Shown piece by piece: positions 1 through 13,435 of a stretch of 64,000 nt of DNA. The DNA is from Eleginops maclovinus. Lineage: Eukaryota > Chordata > Actinopteri > Perciformes > Eleginopidae. The notes beneath the pieces are model-generated. The model searched no databases, was not told where the DNA came from, and saw nothing but the letters and a program-made list of their open reading frames with translations. Location: NCBI RefSeq assembly GCF_036324505.1, contig NC_086350.1:25925257-25989256 (forward strand), read 5' to 3'. Both the position numbers and the translations under genes were made by a program. Position 1 is the first letter of the stretch. Every line of letters starts with the position of its first letter.

Positions 1-102
1 TCAAGCAGGGAGTGGCTGGAGTTTGTCTTTACAATGTTGTGAGCTGGAACCTAGCCCTTGACTTACTTTTGTATGTCTTAACCCGGCAGCGCGCGCACAC
101 AC

Positions 103-125
103 ACACACCCACACACACACACACA
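103..125. repeat. short (AC)n tract
   Basis: An interrupted AC dinucleotide run. No gene is visible in the surrounding sequence. Confidence 0.8.
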
Positions 126-159
126 AAGCAGGCACTGGTAATGGAGTGGTGCAGTGATG

Positions 160-470
160 ATACATTTGTCAGCCCGGAAGTTTAGCATCACAAGGGCTCC
201 CTCGACAAAAGCATAGTTATTCTTTAATTGGATATTGGAATATTCCATAAAATAAAATCTGTTGCAAACACACGTGTATGATACTTACAGCTTTTGTTCA
301 GAATGATAGTCTCCTCATATTAGCACCACTTTTATGATTTTTAAGCAAAACTGCAATTGCCACGAGTATAAAGCAAACGTTTGGCTATAAACAAACAACG
401 TCACGGTCACATGACTGCACCAACGCTAAGCTAAATGTGGCTAATGTTTGGTGTGATGATGTTTAGTAGG
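160..470 (+). repeat. interspersed repeat, family A, partial copy
   Basis: This shares blocks with 61548-62150 and 44530-44720: a cccggaa...ctcgacaaa block, then aaacaaac, cacggtcacatgac and gctaagctaaatgtggctaatg. No coding potential is visible. It is probably a non-autonomous DNA element, but its class is inferred only from repetition within the window. Confidence 0.55.
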
Positions 471-899
471 GTCGCTGAACCTGCATACAGAAACCGCTCT
501 CTGTGCATGGATCGCTGTGCATTCCCGTGTGGGTGTTTTAAGACTCCCCTGATGCTCACCCAATTCATACTTGTAATTTTTCCATCTACAGCCAATCAGA
601 TGTCTCCTCCATTCTAAGCCAGTCACATGAGCGCACCCCTACGAGGGTATGATTTCTTGCGTTCATGACGAAGCGCTTCATATACGCATTTTGTGCTGTC
701 CGGAGCTGACAGGTCAACTTCGACATGGCGTCTAGCACAAGTGTCAGTGATAAGGCCTGGCGCCAGGATAGAAAATGGCTTCCTTGAAGAAGAAAATGAC
801 AAGTACAAATCGGGTGACCGTCAGGAGAGTCTCAAAAAACCCACACACTGAAAGCGGTTTGTGTTCGCAGGTTCAGCGGTTTGACACGGAAAACAAATA

Positions 900-1085
900 T
901 GTGTGGATCAAAAATACACATGTGAAACTTTTTTCTGTATTTGGATTTTATTTACATGTATGTGAAACGGAACATATTTGTTTGTGCATTGAAAATACAA
1001 GTGTGAATGCTTTTACGGATCATGAAATACAAGTGTGAATCCTTCTGTGTGCATTCGTGAATTATGAGACTGATATGACCCCATA
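900..1085. repeat. MITE, partial copy of the 52861-53176 element
   Basis: The right half reads atgagactgatatgacccca, with gtgtgaatccttctgtg before it. This closely matches the right inverted repeat of the element at 52861-53176. The expected left end (tggggtca...) is not visible upstream, so the copy is truncated. Confidence 0.5.
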
Positions 1086-1518
1086 TTAAACGCCAAATTA
1101 TGTTCCAAACCACATCCAGCATTATTTCTGAAACACTTCTCAGTGTTTACCACTAGAACAGAGACATTATATGTATTATATAAACAACAACTCTAAGTCC
1201 CTCCTGCAGACATCCTGCTGAACACACAGACACACAGAAGTGCTCAGAGGGGATTCACCTCAAGACTGTATATGGGGGATGATAGGTTGGGAACTGGTCA
1301 CGTGGGCGAGACGTTGCCAGGAGTTCAATGTAAAGCCAGTCCACATTTCAGTTATGACGTCATAACCGAAGCAAATCTGGATCAGCTCGTTTGTACCCCC
1401 GTTTTTAGAGATGTGGGTAAGGAGGAAAAGAGAGAGGGTTGTATTTTCTGACACTTTGTGAGTGTACTTACACACCGGGGACACACTTATGTATAGAAGA
1501 CATAATAATAGGGGACCT
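1085..1518. mobile_element. Kolobok-like non-autonomous element, right end
   Basis: The right end reads aataggggacct followed by TTAA (1519-1522), the same terminus as the element ending at 23592. The matching left end (TTAA then aggtccc) was not found, so the start given is approximate. No coding capacity is visible. Confidence 0.4.
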
Positions 1519-2544
1519 TTAAAATTAGTTGATAATCTGAACAAAGTGTCTCTGTTTAATGACAGAAGAAAAATAAATCCATTCCAAAACCCTTGACTTA
1601 TTTTCAGTTCAAATATGGTCTCTGAATGTTTGCATTGGTCTTCCTCCTGGTCTGAGGTAGGGTGGTGTTCACACAGACAGATTTCTGGTATTCGTTTAGC
1701 CTCATGTCTAGGCTTCTTACTGTTTCACTAATGTAGTGTTCCCCACATTAATGAGATGGCCAAGTGTTGTCTTTCAAACAGAGAGTAGGTTAATATAACC
1801 ATGAGCCAATCAATCCAAGTAGCTACACATTAACCCACCACATACCAAACAAAATGTGTACCATTAAATAATATTTTGGTTGTTTGCAGCCTTTAAAATT
1901 ATAAATGACAGCAATATATTTGCCTTATGCTATCTTGTAAAAGATTAAACATTTAGACTACCACATGCAGATGTGACTTTATGGAATGGATGCATTCAAG
2001 ATGAATATAAAACTATTGATTTAGCCAAACAAACATTTGAATTTGATGATGTCAGGGGGTTCCGGTTGTTTATTACGGTGGCTGAAATGTGCAAACAAGT
2101 CAAAATGGCCCCAAACCACTAGGTATAGGGCAGATATACTAAGACTAAGAGAACTCTTTTACAGATGGCAAGAGCGTGTTGAAGGCGGGACCGAAGAGGG
2201 GGATGACTTGGTGCTAGTAAGAATTATCAATATATTATGACGGAACATTAAAGGACATAATTCAATGTTGCCCAACGGACCGGTTGGTGTTTAATAACCA
2301 ATAAACCTCAGAAGAATGTATAATCAAATATCATTAGAGATGGGTCATGACTATGTCATCAGAAGGCGACAGAAGAAGATGATGAAGCAGAATGTGCCGA
2401 GGACCCGCCCCCGTCGGTGTCAGCCAATGGAAGAAGGCTAAATAAGAGGCGGGGATACGGCCATGTGTCGACAAGAGGCCAATAGGATCCAGCCCCTGCT
2501 GCCAAACAATGGGAGAAAAGTTTACACCAAAACAAAGATGTTAA

Positions 2545-2733
2545 ATGTTAAAATGTGTTGTGATGCGGGAGCTCGAGGCCTTTTCCATGCTACTTATAGT
2601 CGGTCTGACAACCGGACTAACAAAACAAGAATTAAGCCAACAGTTTTGGCGGAACGAAAGGACGACCTTCACAGCCACCTGCAAAGAGGCCCGAGCCCTA
2701 GAACAGGAATTGCATGATGGAGATGACGCCTGA
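2545..2733 (+). pseudogene. possible retroelement gag-like fragment
   Basis: An isolated 62-codon open frame contains the string CKEARALEQEL, preceded by LIVGLTTGLTKQEL. This resembles the C-terminal capsid region of LTR-retroelement gag proteins, where a conserved leucine-glycine-leucine block is followed by an EA-AL-E helix. There is no nucleocapsid knuckle, protease or LTR next to it. The flanks at 2037-2544 hold only short frames. I infer a decayed retroelement piece; it could also be chance. Confidence 0.3.
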
Positions 2734-2759
2734 AAAAACTCAGAGTTAAACCTGAAGTT

Positions 2760-4147
2760 ACCTCGCATACCTCAAATCCTGTTTCGTCGTACAGGCCTCA
2801 GATTCATCTGATGCCAGATTTTTGGTCCTTTTTGGTGTTTATTTGCAATAGTTTCTAAAGCGGCAATGACTTCTCCTCGTGGAAGTGTTTCAGGCTGTTC
2901 AGCGGGGTTTCATCTTTTAGTCACCGTAGTAAATGAACTGCTCCGAGACCGCTGGTATGAAGCACTATGAATAAAAATAGATTTTCCCAAATTATTCTAT
3001 AGTGTCACCAGCGATATAAAATTGACAGGACCTCTTCCTGTGGATTGATTTCCCTGCACACAGTCCATTGATCAGAGCGTCCTTAGCAACAGTCTGCTAT
3101 TGCAAAAGATCAAACAGTTAAATATCCAAATCAACCAATGTTTTAAAGACCACTACCATAATTATCTTCCAAAATGATATGATTGTCATAATTTCCTTTT
3201 TGTATCCTGGTAAACACAATCAGACCTAAATTATAAAGGCATTACAACATGCAGAGCTGTCATCGCATAATGTTTAATAGTTCTCATTTTCACATGCCGT
3301 GCTGTCCACGTTTTATGTCTTACAGTCTGAAAATATATAGTAATATTAATATTCATCAAGACCTATGATATATGAGCCTTATCAAGTCAAACTGACCCAG
3401 AAAAGTAATTTGATTATTGGTACCCCGTCTTAAAAAATGTAAAGAAAATTACCATGCCATCACCCAGTCAATTACTAATATCATTTATGCGATATTAGTG
3501 CTGCTAGTACCTTCTGAGTGAAAACTGAACCCACTAGGCATGTTAAACCAGGCTGTTAGACTATGGATAGGAGTCACTTGAGGTCAAATTGGGCCATTAA
3601 TGTAAATTGGTTACCGGTGTCTTCACATGAAGACAGTGCTGTTTTGGATTTATATACCATCATTTAGAAAATGAATATCTTTCATGAAAATAACTCAAAC
3701 CCTCATGACAGAGAAGGCTCTAATAATTTAATCACCTATGTTGGATATATTTTAATCCAATCATGGCTGGATGTTACAATGACAGGGGAATAATCTTTAA
3801 GAGTTATGTAGTGATTATTAAAAAGTGTAAACTGCAGATTATCTAAACCAATGTTTTCAATTATTTGAGCAAACCCGATATATCCTAGTTCCTCATTGCA
3901 CAGAAAAACTCACAATTTCATGGATGACTTAATTGAAATAAATGTATTTCTTAATGTTTGGCTTTATTTTCTCTCACAAAAAAGTGGTTAACAGTAAAAT
4001 GTACCCAGCCAAGCCCGCCCTTTCTCTCTGTTCCACAGTAGGATCTGCTGTCAACTATTTTATGAGCTGGTGGCCTTCACTCTTCTAAGGGCATGTGGCT
4101 GCTCTTTTCAGTCAAATTGCATTTGTCCATATTAAGTGAAAGATACA
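2760..4147. other. no recognisable gene
   Basis: AT-rich sequence with short frames only. I see no gene, tRNA-like boxes or clear repeat here. Confidence 0.5.
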
Positions 4148-4233
4148 CCAATAGCTGGGTTTCAGTCACGTGATTATGATGACGCGCGAAGGTGGCGCAA
4201 TTTGAGATGGAGGGCAGGAAGTAAAAATGGACT

Positions 4234-4557
4234 ATGGAGGAAACCGTTGCAGAGAGTCCGTATTGTACGGATTTAGATCCAGTTTCAAGACAAAGATACA
4301 AGCAATTAATTAACAAATCTGTTGGACCTGACCCATATCTCATGAAGATGAGTGAGTTTTCGACAGAACCTAAAGATTTGCCGACAATCGAGGCTGTTGA
4401 TATCACAAAGTATCTGGTCCTTCAGACATCCTACTACACCAAACTGCAGATGAAAGTCTATAAAAGTCTGGAGGCATATCACTTTTTTGTCAGCGGTTGG
4501 GTCCACAGCCTCGGTACCAAACGGCTCCACGATGATCATCGTTTGGTCTTCACCAGG
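4234..4557 (+). pseudogene. transposon-associated protein, first-exon remnant (SWIM/YqaJ-type)
   Basis: A 108-codon frame runs from an ATG just inside the left inverted repeat to a good splice donor (accagg|gtgagtg). It contains ITKYLVLQTSYYT and KSLEAYHFFVSGWVHSLG, which I recognise as typical of the N-terminal part of repeat-encoded proteins in fish that continue into a SWIM zinc-binding motif and a YqaJ-type nuclease domain. Neither of those later domains is present here, so this is a fragment. Function cannot be assigned. The identification rests on memory of the family and not on a search. Confidence 0.45.
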
Positions 4558-5187
4558 GTGAGTGTTTGTTGTAAGACATCCGCCATGACGTCTGTCAGTT
4601 CGTGCGTGGCAACAGGACATTTATGGAGACAGGGACAGTGTTGGATGAAGGGAGGAGGGGACAACCAAGAGCATCTGAGGAAAACATCCAGCCTTTGATC
4701 GTTCTCTCTCATCCATCCGTACTACTGCGATTGTACGCGTACGTGCTTGAAAACCGAATTCGAGGTTTGCATAGATTTTCTGACGATCACATTTGTAATA
4801 TTTAATAATAATGCTGGTTACACATCTTAGTACAATAATTGACCTTGATCATTTAATGTCCCATTCCCACTGATGCCCTCTGATTGTGGGTTGTCAGCTG
4901 GCTGCTTCGGTTAGGAGCTCTCGGCTGTCTGCTTCAGATCCGGGCTCATATCCAGGCTCTCAGCAGTCTGTTGGAGATCCAACATAGCCTCAGCACATTC
5001 CGACTGTCTCTGTTGGTGTTCCTATAGCTTCATCCTCTGCTGTCGTTGAAGAGATGCCTCTGATTTGGACTTAGTTTTTTGGTAACCGAGTTTGACCGTC
5101 GTAGCCCAGTCTACCGACTCAACGTCACTCAAAGCGCTAGGGCAGCCTAAAAAGTCCCAATGAAGTCCCTATTAGACTACCGGCAAC

Positions 5188-5463
5188 TTAATAATCATTA
5201 CTAAGTAACAGAGCATTTGACGACAACCAAATGCTATATAAACACAGCCACAAAAACCAAGTGGTCGCTGCAGACATGGCATTAGCAGACTCTGCTCCTC
5301 CCGACCGCAGACGTAGGTTTAAAATCCACTTTTTACGGCGTAGTTCTGAGAGCTTTTTACATGTCTCACCTTTGGCAACGACAATCTTTGTTACTCTATA
5401 AAACACCTTTTCCTTTTCTCGGTTAGAACGATTGGAGCCGCCGTAAACTACACAAAACATTAG
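5188..5463 (-). pseudogene. THAP-domain protein fragment (transposon-derived)
   Basis: The frame starts MLMFCVVYGGSNRSNREKEK and continues FYRVTKIV ... LRRKKWILNLRLR. This is the spacing of the first half of a THAP zinc finger (C-x2-4-C, basic loop, then a W/L-rich helix), but the second cysteine of the CVVYGC pattern is glycine here. The downstream C-x2-H pair is lost. THAP domains bind the terminal sequences of the transposons that encode them. This copy is broken and presumably inactive. Confidence 0.6.
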
Positions 5464-5573
5464 CATTTTTTCAGACGGCAGATCCTCAGAAGCTACTTCA
5501 CTTCCTGCCCTCCATCTGAATTTCGCGCTCTCGCGATGCAGCAGTGTGACGTCACGTGAAACCAACCTATTGG

Positions 5574-7913
5574 ATGATAAATGTATTTTATGGCATTTCT
5601 ATTTATGAAAGCTATATTTAATTTTCACATCTTATGGAAGCAGATATAATCAGGCGTGGCTATTAACCTGATAACATGTTATTGCCATGTGGCACAAATG
5701 CATGACTCAACACAAAGTTAAAACATCTAAAAAGTCGTTTCTCAAAAAAGAAAACAAAAGTACAACAAAAAAACACTCTTTTAGAGGCAAAACGTTCTAA
5801 ACATGAAACAAGGGGTGACAAGCAGAGGTTTCACTTTACTTTTTTATTCCAATTCTAACTTTGGTCATGAAGAATATATGTTTCACTGTTGTCCACGTTC
5901 ATAAAGCATAATACAACACCATCAGAGAGCACGGTGCAGAGTAGATGTGCTTTCAGTGGTCCTGTACAGAGAACTGTAGTTTCCTCACAGCAGACGCACA
6001 TTAATAACGTCTGCTGGCGCATCATGAATACGTAGGACAGTGTAAGTGCAGTCGGATTCTCAAAGCACCTCAGTCCTTTTGAATTCCCCTATCCACTATT
6101 CCTTCACCCCGTGACATTTCACACAGAGGTCAAGGAATAGTGGTTAGGAAAAGACAACGAGCTGATTTTTTGACAATTCCACTGCAACCGAGGACTAACG
6201 GGACACAGGTGGAAACAATCACGGGAGGGGCTGACAACCACACAGGCAGGAAACACACAATGGCAGCAAGTAAAGGGCTCTGAAACAAAATGGGAAGGAA
6301 AGCACAAAATAAAACAGGAAGTGCATGACGAGACTAGACATGGATGAATGTAACTTAGCATGTGAACAACGAGACATGACTAAATATGGACTTTAAACTA
6401 AAAATGAAGCATAGCATAAACCTGATGGATAATTTAACATGAAATGAGTAAATTAGGAGACATGACGTGATGTTACAGTAATGGGGTTACATACTCAGCA
6501 TACAAAAAAAGTTAACGGTTTTCTTTATTACAGAAGAATTCCAATGTTATAACACAATTTAAAATAAAGATAAATACATTACAACGCACATGCTTCAAAA
6601 AGTGAAACGAATCTCCACAAAACAATTGCTAATCAGCCATCATAGTGTGTTTAATCTGTCACTGTGGAGTTGAATAATTTATAATGTACAGGCATGACAA
6701 GAACTTTGACACGGTTAAAAGTATGAATTGAACCCAACCTCAATTCCATCTCGGGCAAATATATTGTTAGCTGAATCTGGGTTAAAGCAGTTGATGGCTT
6801 GGCTTCATGATAATAATAATAATCCTATTTTTATTATACACTTCAGTAAAATTATTGGTATTTACTTTCTCTTGGATTCATTTGCATTGCATTTGATACT
6901 GAAGAAACCCAAAAGCAAGGGAAAATAATCAGGCTAAATTATTATTTTATTTTGATACTTAGATTAGGTTATTTACTATAATTTTTAGAATATTTTAAGT
7001 AACTATTTCTGGGTTTAATATTCTGCCGTTTTTCCCGCAGACTAACAAAGGGAGAGCGACTACAGTGTATGAGAAACAGTATTTGTATGGTTTGTATTTG
7101 GTAATACTTCAGAAAATTGAAAATAAGGCATTACATTAGTCATAATATAAAAACTTACAAAATGTATTGCAACTGTACAACAGGGAAAGAAAAGACTTAA
7201 ACTGGCTTAAACAAGATCTATGAAAAATAAGATGACATGGAGGAAGAGTGCACAAGAAAGGTATGATAAAGCTTGTGCATTTTATAAAGGAACAAATTAA
7301 AAGTGTGATTTTAGGTATAACTAAGTGTATGTGTGACTCGAGGGCCTTGGGGTGTCTTGGGTTTGTGATTCACCTTTAAGGATTGCTAATAGTCCGCTGC
7401 AGGAGGTTCTATTTGTGAACGCTCCTAAAGACAGCCGAAACACTTTGCAGACGTCTTCATCCATTTCCTTCTTTCATGCTCTGAGCTGTGGTGCTCTTGA
7501 CACTGAGAGCCATCGTTCATCTTTAGAGCTGTGACATCTCCTGTCTCAGTGTGATGGGTGATCTCTCTCCCCGCTCTAATGACTATTATCTTTAATTCGC
7601 AGAGTCTCAATTAACGGCTTACTGCAGGTCAGTGATTAACAATTAGCTGATAAAGACCCTGACACACTAACAGGACCAGGGAAGGGGGCTGAGGGGCACC
7701 ATCACAGAAAAGAAGTGCTCAAATTAATGTTTTTTTTTTCTTCTAAGATGCAGATGTTTAAAGGGAGATATCTTTAAATTGCTTTTTGTGCTTGAAATGT
7801 AGAAAATGTACTTCACTCCTGTGTGTATAGTTTGATGAAGTTGCCAATATCCTTTATCAATCGTCCCTACAGGTCTTCACATAGCACATAAGAACATCTG
7901 AAAACATTGCACA
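5574..7913. other. intergenic, no gene; possible LTR-like fragment at 6170-6350
   Basis: Mostly unique AT-rich sequence. Read on the minus strand, 6170-6350 has the CT-rich string typical of fish LTRs (cacttcctgt, ttcctgcctgtgtgg, ccacctgtgtcccg), so it may be an old LTR piece. A short inverted pair (ccactattccttca / aaggaatagtgg) lies near 6090-6145. No coding sequence is visible. Confidence 0.35.
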
Positions 7914-8656
7914 TTGACAAGTGCTAATCTATTGTTTATCTCCGGGAGACGCATTGGTTACACATACACCAACAGCTGCCCCTCCAGCCACCAGTCTCTG
8001 AAGCTCCTGAAGTTTGCGGATGACACCACCCTCATTGGACTCATCTCCGGTGGAGACGAGTCCGCCTCCAGGTGGGAAATGGACCATCTGGTGACCTGGT
8101 GCATTGACAACGACCTGGAGGTCAATGCTCTAAAGACAGTAGAGATGGTTGTGGACTTCAGGAAGAACGCAGCCCCACCCGCCCCCATCACTCTGTGTGA
8201 CTCCCCAGTCACTGCTGTGGAGTCCTTCCACTTCCTGGGCCCCATCATCACCCAGGACCTCAAGTGGCAGATCAGCTCCCTCGCCAAAGAAGCCCAGAAG
8301 AGGATGTTCTTCCCGAGGCAGCTGAAGAAATTCAACTGGCCAAAGACGATGATAGGGAACTTCTAGACCCCCATCATCGAGTCCATCCTCACCTCCTCCA
8401 TCACCATCTGGTACGCTGCAGCTACAGCCAAGGACAATGGCAGGCTGCAGCATATCATCCGCTCTGCAGAGAGGGTTACCAGCTGCAATCTGCAATCCCT
8501 CCACACCTCCAGGACCCTGAGGCTGGCAGAGAAGATTGTGGCCGACCCTCCCACCCTGGACACAAACTGTTCACCCCAATCCCCTCTGGCAGGTGGCTGC
8601 ACTCCATCAGGACCAAAAGCTCTCGTCACCTGAACAGTCTTTCTTGTTATTAAAGG
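7914..8656 (+). pseudogene. L2/Rex-type LINE, reverse transcriptase C-terminal fragment
   Basis: The frame 7914-8366 reads LKFADDTTLIGLI, then CIDNDLEVNALKTVEMVVDFR, a reverse-transcriptase active-site block (F-A-D-D) followed by the N-x-L-x-LN-x-x-KT-x-E-x-x-DFR block of non-LTR elements. A stop follows IGNF. The coding trace continues in other frames (HIIRSAERVTSC, then SIRTKSSRH) to about 8650, where a short T-rich tail follows. It is 5'-truncated and carries stops and frameshifts, so it is dead. Confidence 0.8.
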
Positions 8657-8689
8657 TTTTTTTTCAAATGTATGTATGAAACCCTCTTT

Positions 8690-8968
8690 ATTAGTCACAT
8701 ACGTGCACACATACACAGTGAAATTGATCCTCTGCATTTAACCCATCCTAGTACTAGGAGCAGTGGGCAGTTATCGTGCAGCGCCCGGGGAGCAATGGGG
8801 AGGGGGGATTGGAGGTGTCCGGTGCCTTGCTCAAGGGCAGCAGGGCCTAGGAGGTGAACTGGGACCTCTCCAAGTAGCACTCCACTTTCCATATTTCATG
8901 TCTGTTTGGGGACTTGAACCGGCGACCCTACGATTCCCAGTCCAAGCCCCTACTTACTGAGCCACTGC
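8690..8968 (-). repeat. tRNA-derived SINE
   Basis: On the minus strand the head has a pol III box A-like sequence (gtggctcagtaagta, around 8951-8966) and a box B (ggttcaagtc, 8911-8920). The body holds the gcgcccggggagcaa and gcagtgggcag strings found in many teleost interspersed repeats. It directly follows the LINE tail at 8656. Confidence 0.65.
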
Positions 8969-9029
8969 TGGACACTGCTGGACATGTATATGTATAAACC
9001 GAATCCACCACAACAAATTCCTTGTATGT

Positions 9030-9910
9030 GTTGACCTACTTGGCAAAAATCCTGTTTCTGACAACTTTAAAATTTATGTTGATAAAAAAGTTTTCTAACA
9101 TTTCTAACCAGGAAACTATGACTATTGCGGATCTCCAGTGCTTGGCTAACAACCATGATAGCCAGCTTACTGACTTTCACGCTAATGTTAGCACGCTAAC
9201 TAATCTGGTGTATTTCCTCTACAAGAAAAGTGAGGACATTGAGGGACGCTCAAGATGGAATAATGTTTCATGGGTGGGCTGGACTGCGGGCCGGCCAAAG
9301 TCCTAAAAGATCTTCTCGCTCCTATCATATCCCTCACGCTAGGCCTGAAGATGCGGAACCCCCCGTCCACGTGTTAGTCGAATCGACTTGTTTCAAGTTT
9401 GGAACCACATCTTTCTCCGACCTTTTGTATTAATAGGGGTATTTCAATATTCACTGATTAATCTCAATGGGGGCCGGCTAACAGGGTAACTCTCAAGAGG
9501 CGGTATTATCTTCAGACTGACATGACAACGCATTTGACAATGTTGAGTTGACTTTTCTTATACTTAAGAGACATTTGGCTTCAAGAAAATATAATTTCTT
9601 GGATTAAGCTACTGTTCTTTCCTCCCCAAGCCTCTGTCGGGACAAATAATCTTAAATCTGAACATCTTCGTCTTTATCGCTCTACAAGCCAGGGCTGTTT
9701 CTAGAGTCAGTTCTATTTGCAATTGCCTTTGAAAGCACAACAGTCCAACCCCTACATCACAACTATACTGAGAAATGGTGTAGAGTCCAAAGTTTGTCTC
9801 TATGCAGATGATTCTAGCCTGCTTCTCTCTGTCCGTGCAGCCCTTGCCAACTTTCTTGATACAAATGGTATTTTAACAAAAGTGAAATACTTTAAATTAA
9901 AACGGCTGCT
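9030..9910 (+). pseudogene. L1-type LINE remnant (ORF1 and ORF2 pieces)
   Basis: At 9022-9306 the frame contains SEDIEGRSRWNNVSWVG, matching the coiled-coil to RRM junction of L1 ORF1 (E-D-L-E-N-R-S-R-R-N-N-V). At 9699-9900 the frame contains LLFAIA-like coding trace and HKV-like SKVCLYADDSSLLLS, the Y-A-D-D active site of ORF2. The intervening ORF2 endonuclease region is deleted. Many stops and frame shifts are present, so it is inactive. Confidence 0.6.
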
Positions 9911-10733
9911 AAGAATGAACCTTTACACTACATACACTTTAGTGGCCATACATGGGTATCCATGTTACAGATTGCACAAGTCAATTCCATTTAAATGTAT
10001 ATATGCCTTGATTCCCATGCATACCACTTTTTCTTTCACAGGCTTTTTTGTCGTTAAGTTGATATCTTGATCTTTTGCCAAGATTTTTGTCAACAATACT
10101 AAATATCAGGCTATATTATCGGGCAGCCATTATGAGGGGTATTGCCTTCAATATAAAGCCTCTGATGCACATTCAACGTGGCTGGTTATGAAGGCAAAAT
10201 TAATAAAAGAAAATAATTGAAGGCTCTAGTACACTTTCCTGTTCATTATTCCACCTCTCTCTAATGTGATGTATCTTTCCACACACATCCCACCTGACTG
10301 TGTCTGATAGAGCTGATTGTCTCAACATTTTTGGCTTTCTTTATTCATGACTGAAATGTTCCGAACAGATTAATTTCTGCCAAGGGAAGGGAAGGGAAGG
10401 GAAGGGAAGGGTATTTGTGAAAATCCCCAAAATAATTTTGAAAATAACCCTCTGCAACTCTGTATGGCGGACTGTGAACTTAATAGCAATTGGGGGAATT
10501 GAAACACACACACACACACACACACAGACACACACACAAATGCTTACACAGAGCAGCAAAAGATCCGCCATCCCCTCCCCCCTTTCTGTCACACACACCC
10601 ACTCACACACACCCACACAGTTAATAGCTGCTAAGAAATCACATTTGGTAAATTGCATTGTGGCACTAACCTTTTCTCTAGTAATTAAATGAGTGAGGAG
10701 AGGAGGCCTGCCTTAATGAAGTAAGCAATTTAC

Positions 10734-10765
<32 letters not shown>

Positions 10766-11389
10766 GGTCGGCTGGGGAGGGTCAGTTTATGAAGATTTTT
10801 CAAATAAGATATTTTAATTTCTTGTTGTTGTTTCAGTATTTTTTTCTTCACCATCACATTCATAACCTCAGCTATGAACAGTTTTGAGATTAAAATCCTA
10901 AAGAGAAGGCGAACTTTGAGAGGAACTTTGAGGATCGTGCAATGATTGGGAATGTTTGGGAATTGCAATTAAAAAAACACTTCTAAATGTTTGGGGTTTT
11001 AAATGGAAAAATAATGAACAATTTGATCATTGTGTATCTTTTCAGCCGGAAAATAAACACATTCTCGATTCTGTATTTGGACTCTTTGGCCAGAACTCAA
11101 GGCAGAGATTCTCTTATAGAGAGATATAGGGACTAGGGTGAGATTCTGAAAAGGCGTGTGAAATTGATAGGCTGATTGATGCCTCACACCTTGTAGAGGT
11201 TAACAGGTAATTTTAAATTCCAGCACTTACCTATGCTGATGAATGAGTAATGGGTAATGTTCGAAAGGAAAGGATAACAAACACCTATCCATCCTAGAGT
11301 ACAGTATTCCAGCTTCCCTTCCCCCATCAACGTTTCTGGCTCTTTATAACCCTTTTTTAGGGTTCCCTATTTTTTTATTGTCTACCATG
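9911..11389. other. no gene; simple repeats
   Basis: This holds the (GGGAA)n run at 10383-10411 and (CA)n runs at 10504-10538 and 10739-10766. The remainder shows no coding or structural signal to me. Confidence 0.5.
10383..10411. repeat. (GGGAA)n microsatellite
   Basis: About six tandem agggaag pentamers. Confidence 0.9.
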
Positions 11390-11810
11390 TTGCCCCTCAC
11401 CAGTTGAGTGTGCTGGTAAAATACACCACAAGAACTACCCTGAAGCAAGCTGATCAGATGGCCCAAATGCCTTTGCTGTCCCTTTTAGCTCCAAACGAAC
11501 AGCGTCTTTACTCCGATGTCTGAGCTTCTCACCCTATCACTAAGCCCACCCCATGGATGAATCCAACTTCAGTCGCCTGGGTACAGGATCACTTTCTTTT
11601 GGTCACTACCCAGAGTTCATGACCATAGGTAAGGTTTGCAACAGACTGGTAAATCCAGAGCTATTCCCTCTGGCTCATCGCCCACTTCACCAAAACAGTC
11701 CATTATAACACTTGCATGACTGCTGTTGCAGCATCCAAATGCCTTTCCATCTCACGTTTCAGTTTACCCTCACTTGTATACAAAACCCGAAATTCAAAAC
11801 CCACCTGAGA
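11390..11810 (-). pseudogene. Rex3/RTE-type LINE fragment
   Basis: On the minus strand the coding trace reads TSEGKLKREMERHLDAATAVM, then after shifts NLTYGHELWV. These match the post-RT region of RTE-clade LINEs (T-S-E-G-K-M-E-R-E-I-D-R-R-I-G-A-A; L-T-Y-G-H-E-L-W-V). Stops and frameshifts break it. Confidence 0.65.
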
Positions 11811-12114
11811 CTCAATTCAGAGGGTGCAATAAACCAGAATTGCAGCCAGAACTTAAACATCAGCCTTGGAGGTTATGACTCATCCCGAATTTGTTTAAGA
11901 CCATGGTCTGAGGAAGCAAACAGATCCACGCTAGAGATGCAATTTTATTGGTTATGCAATCCCAAACACAAGAGACAAAGATGAGGTTCTTTTGTAGAGT
12001 GGCTTCAGAAATAGAGTAAGAGGAACTTGAAGTAAAACCTCGCTTGGTTTGCTTCCACCATTAACAGAACCCAGATAAGGAGTGGAAAACAACAGCTGGA
12101 TACATTAATGGATG

Positions 12115-12330
12115 TTTTTGTCCTATATTAGGGGAACAGCAGGGTTCAAGTCCTGATCGGGCCAAAATACAGAGTGTAGACTGGTAGCTGGAGATGTGCC
12201 AGTTCATCTCCTGGGCCCTGTCTAGGATGGTATCCTTGAGAAAGGCACCCAACCCCCTGAACTGTTCCTGGACGCCAGATGTGTGGCAGTCTCTTTGCTC
12301 TGCCACCTCTCCACTCATGCATGTGGTCCT
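12115..12330 (+). repeat. SINE-like fragment
   Basis: This contains a box B-like agggttcaagtcctg (12141-12154) followed by a body with ggagatgtgccagttc and cctgtctaggatgg, as in tRNA-derived fish SINEs. Box A is not clear. Confidence 0.4.

Positions 12331-13435
<1,105 letters not shown>

Larger units (their letters stand above)
4148..5573. mobile_element. THAP/SWIM-type DNA transposon, internally deleted
   Basis: The ends are imperfect inverted repeats of about 75 bp. They share ccaatag, tcacgtga, gcgcgaa and finally gatggagggcaggaagt, read inward from each side. The left end leads into a plus-strand frame (4234-4557) resembling the N terminus of a transposon-associated SWIM/YqaJ-type protein. 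The right end leads into a minus-strand THAP-like frame (5188-5463). The middle of both genes is missing. No clear target-site duplication was identified. Superfamily is uncertain: THAP domains occur in P-like and Kolobok elements. Confidence 0.6.

Noticed and set aside
4602..4805. Separate 67-codon gene
   Set aside because: Lies in the presumed intron after the SWIM-type first exon and shows no family resemblance.
8911..8967. Functional tRNA gene
   Set aside because: Box A and box B are recognisable but no cloverleaf folds from the flanking bases, and the sequence continues into a SINE body.
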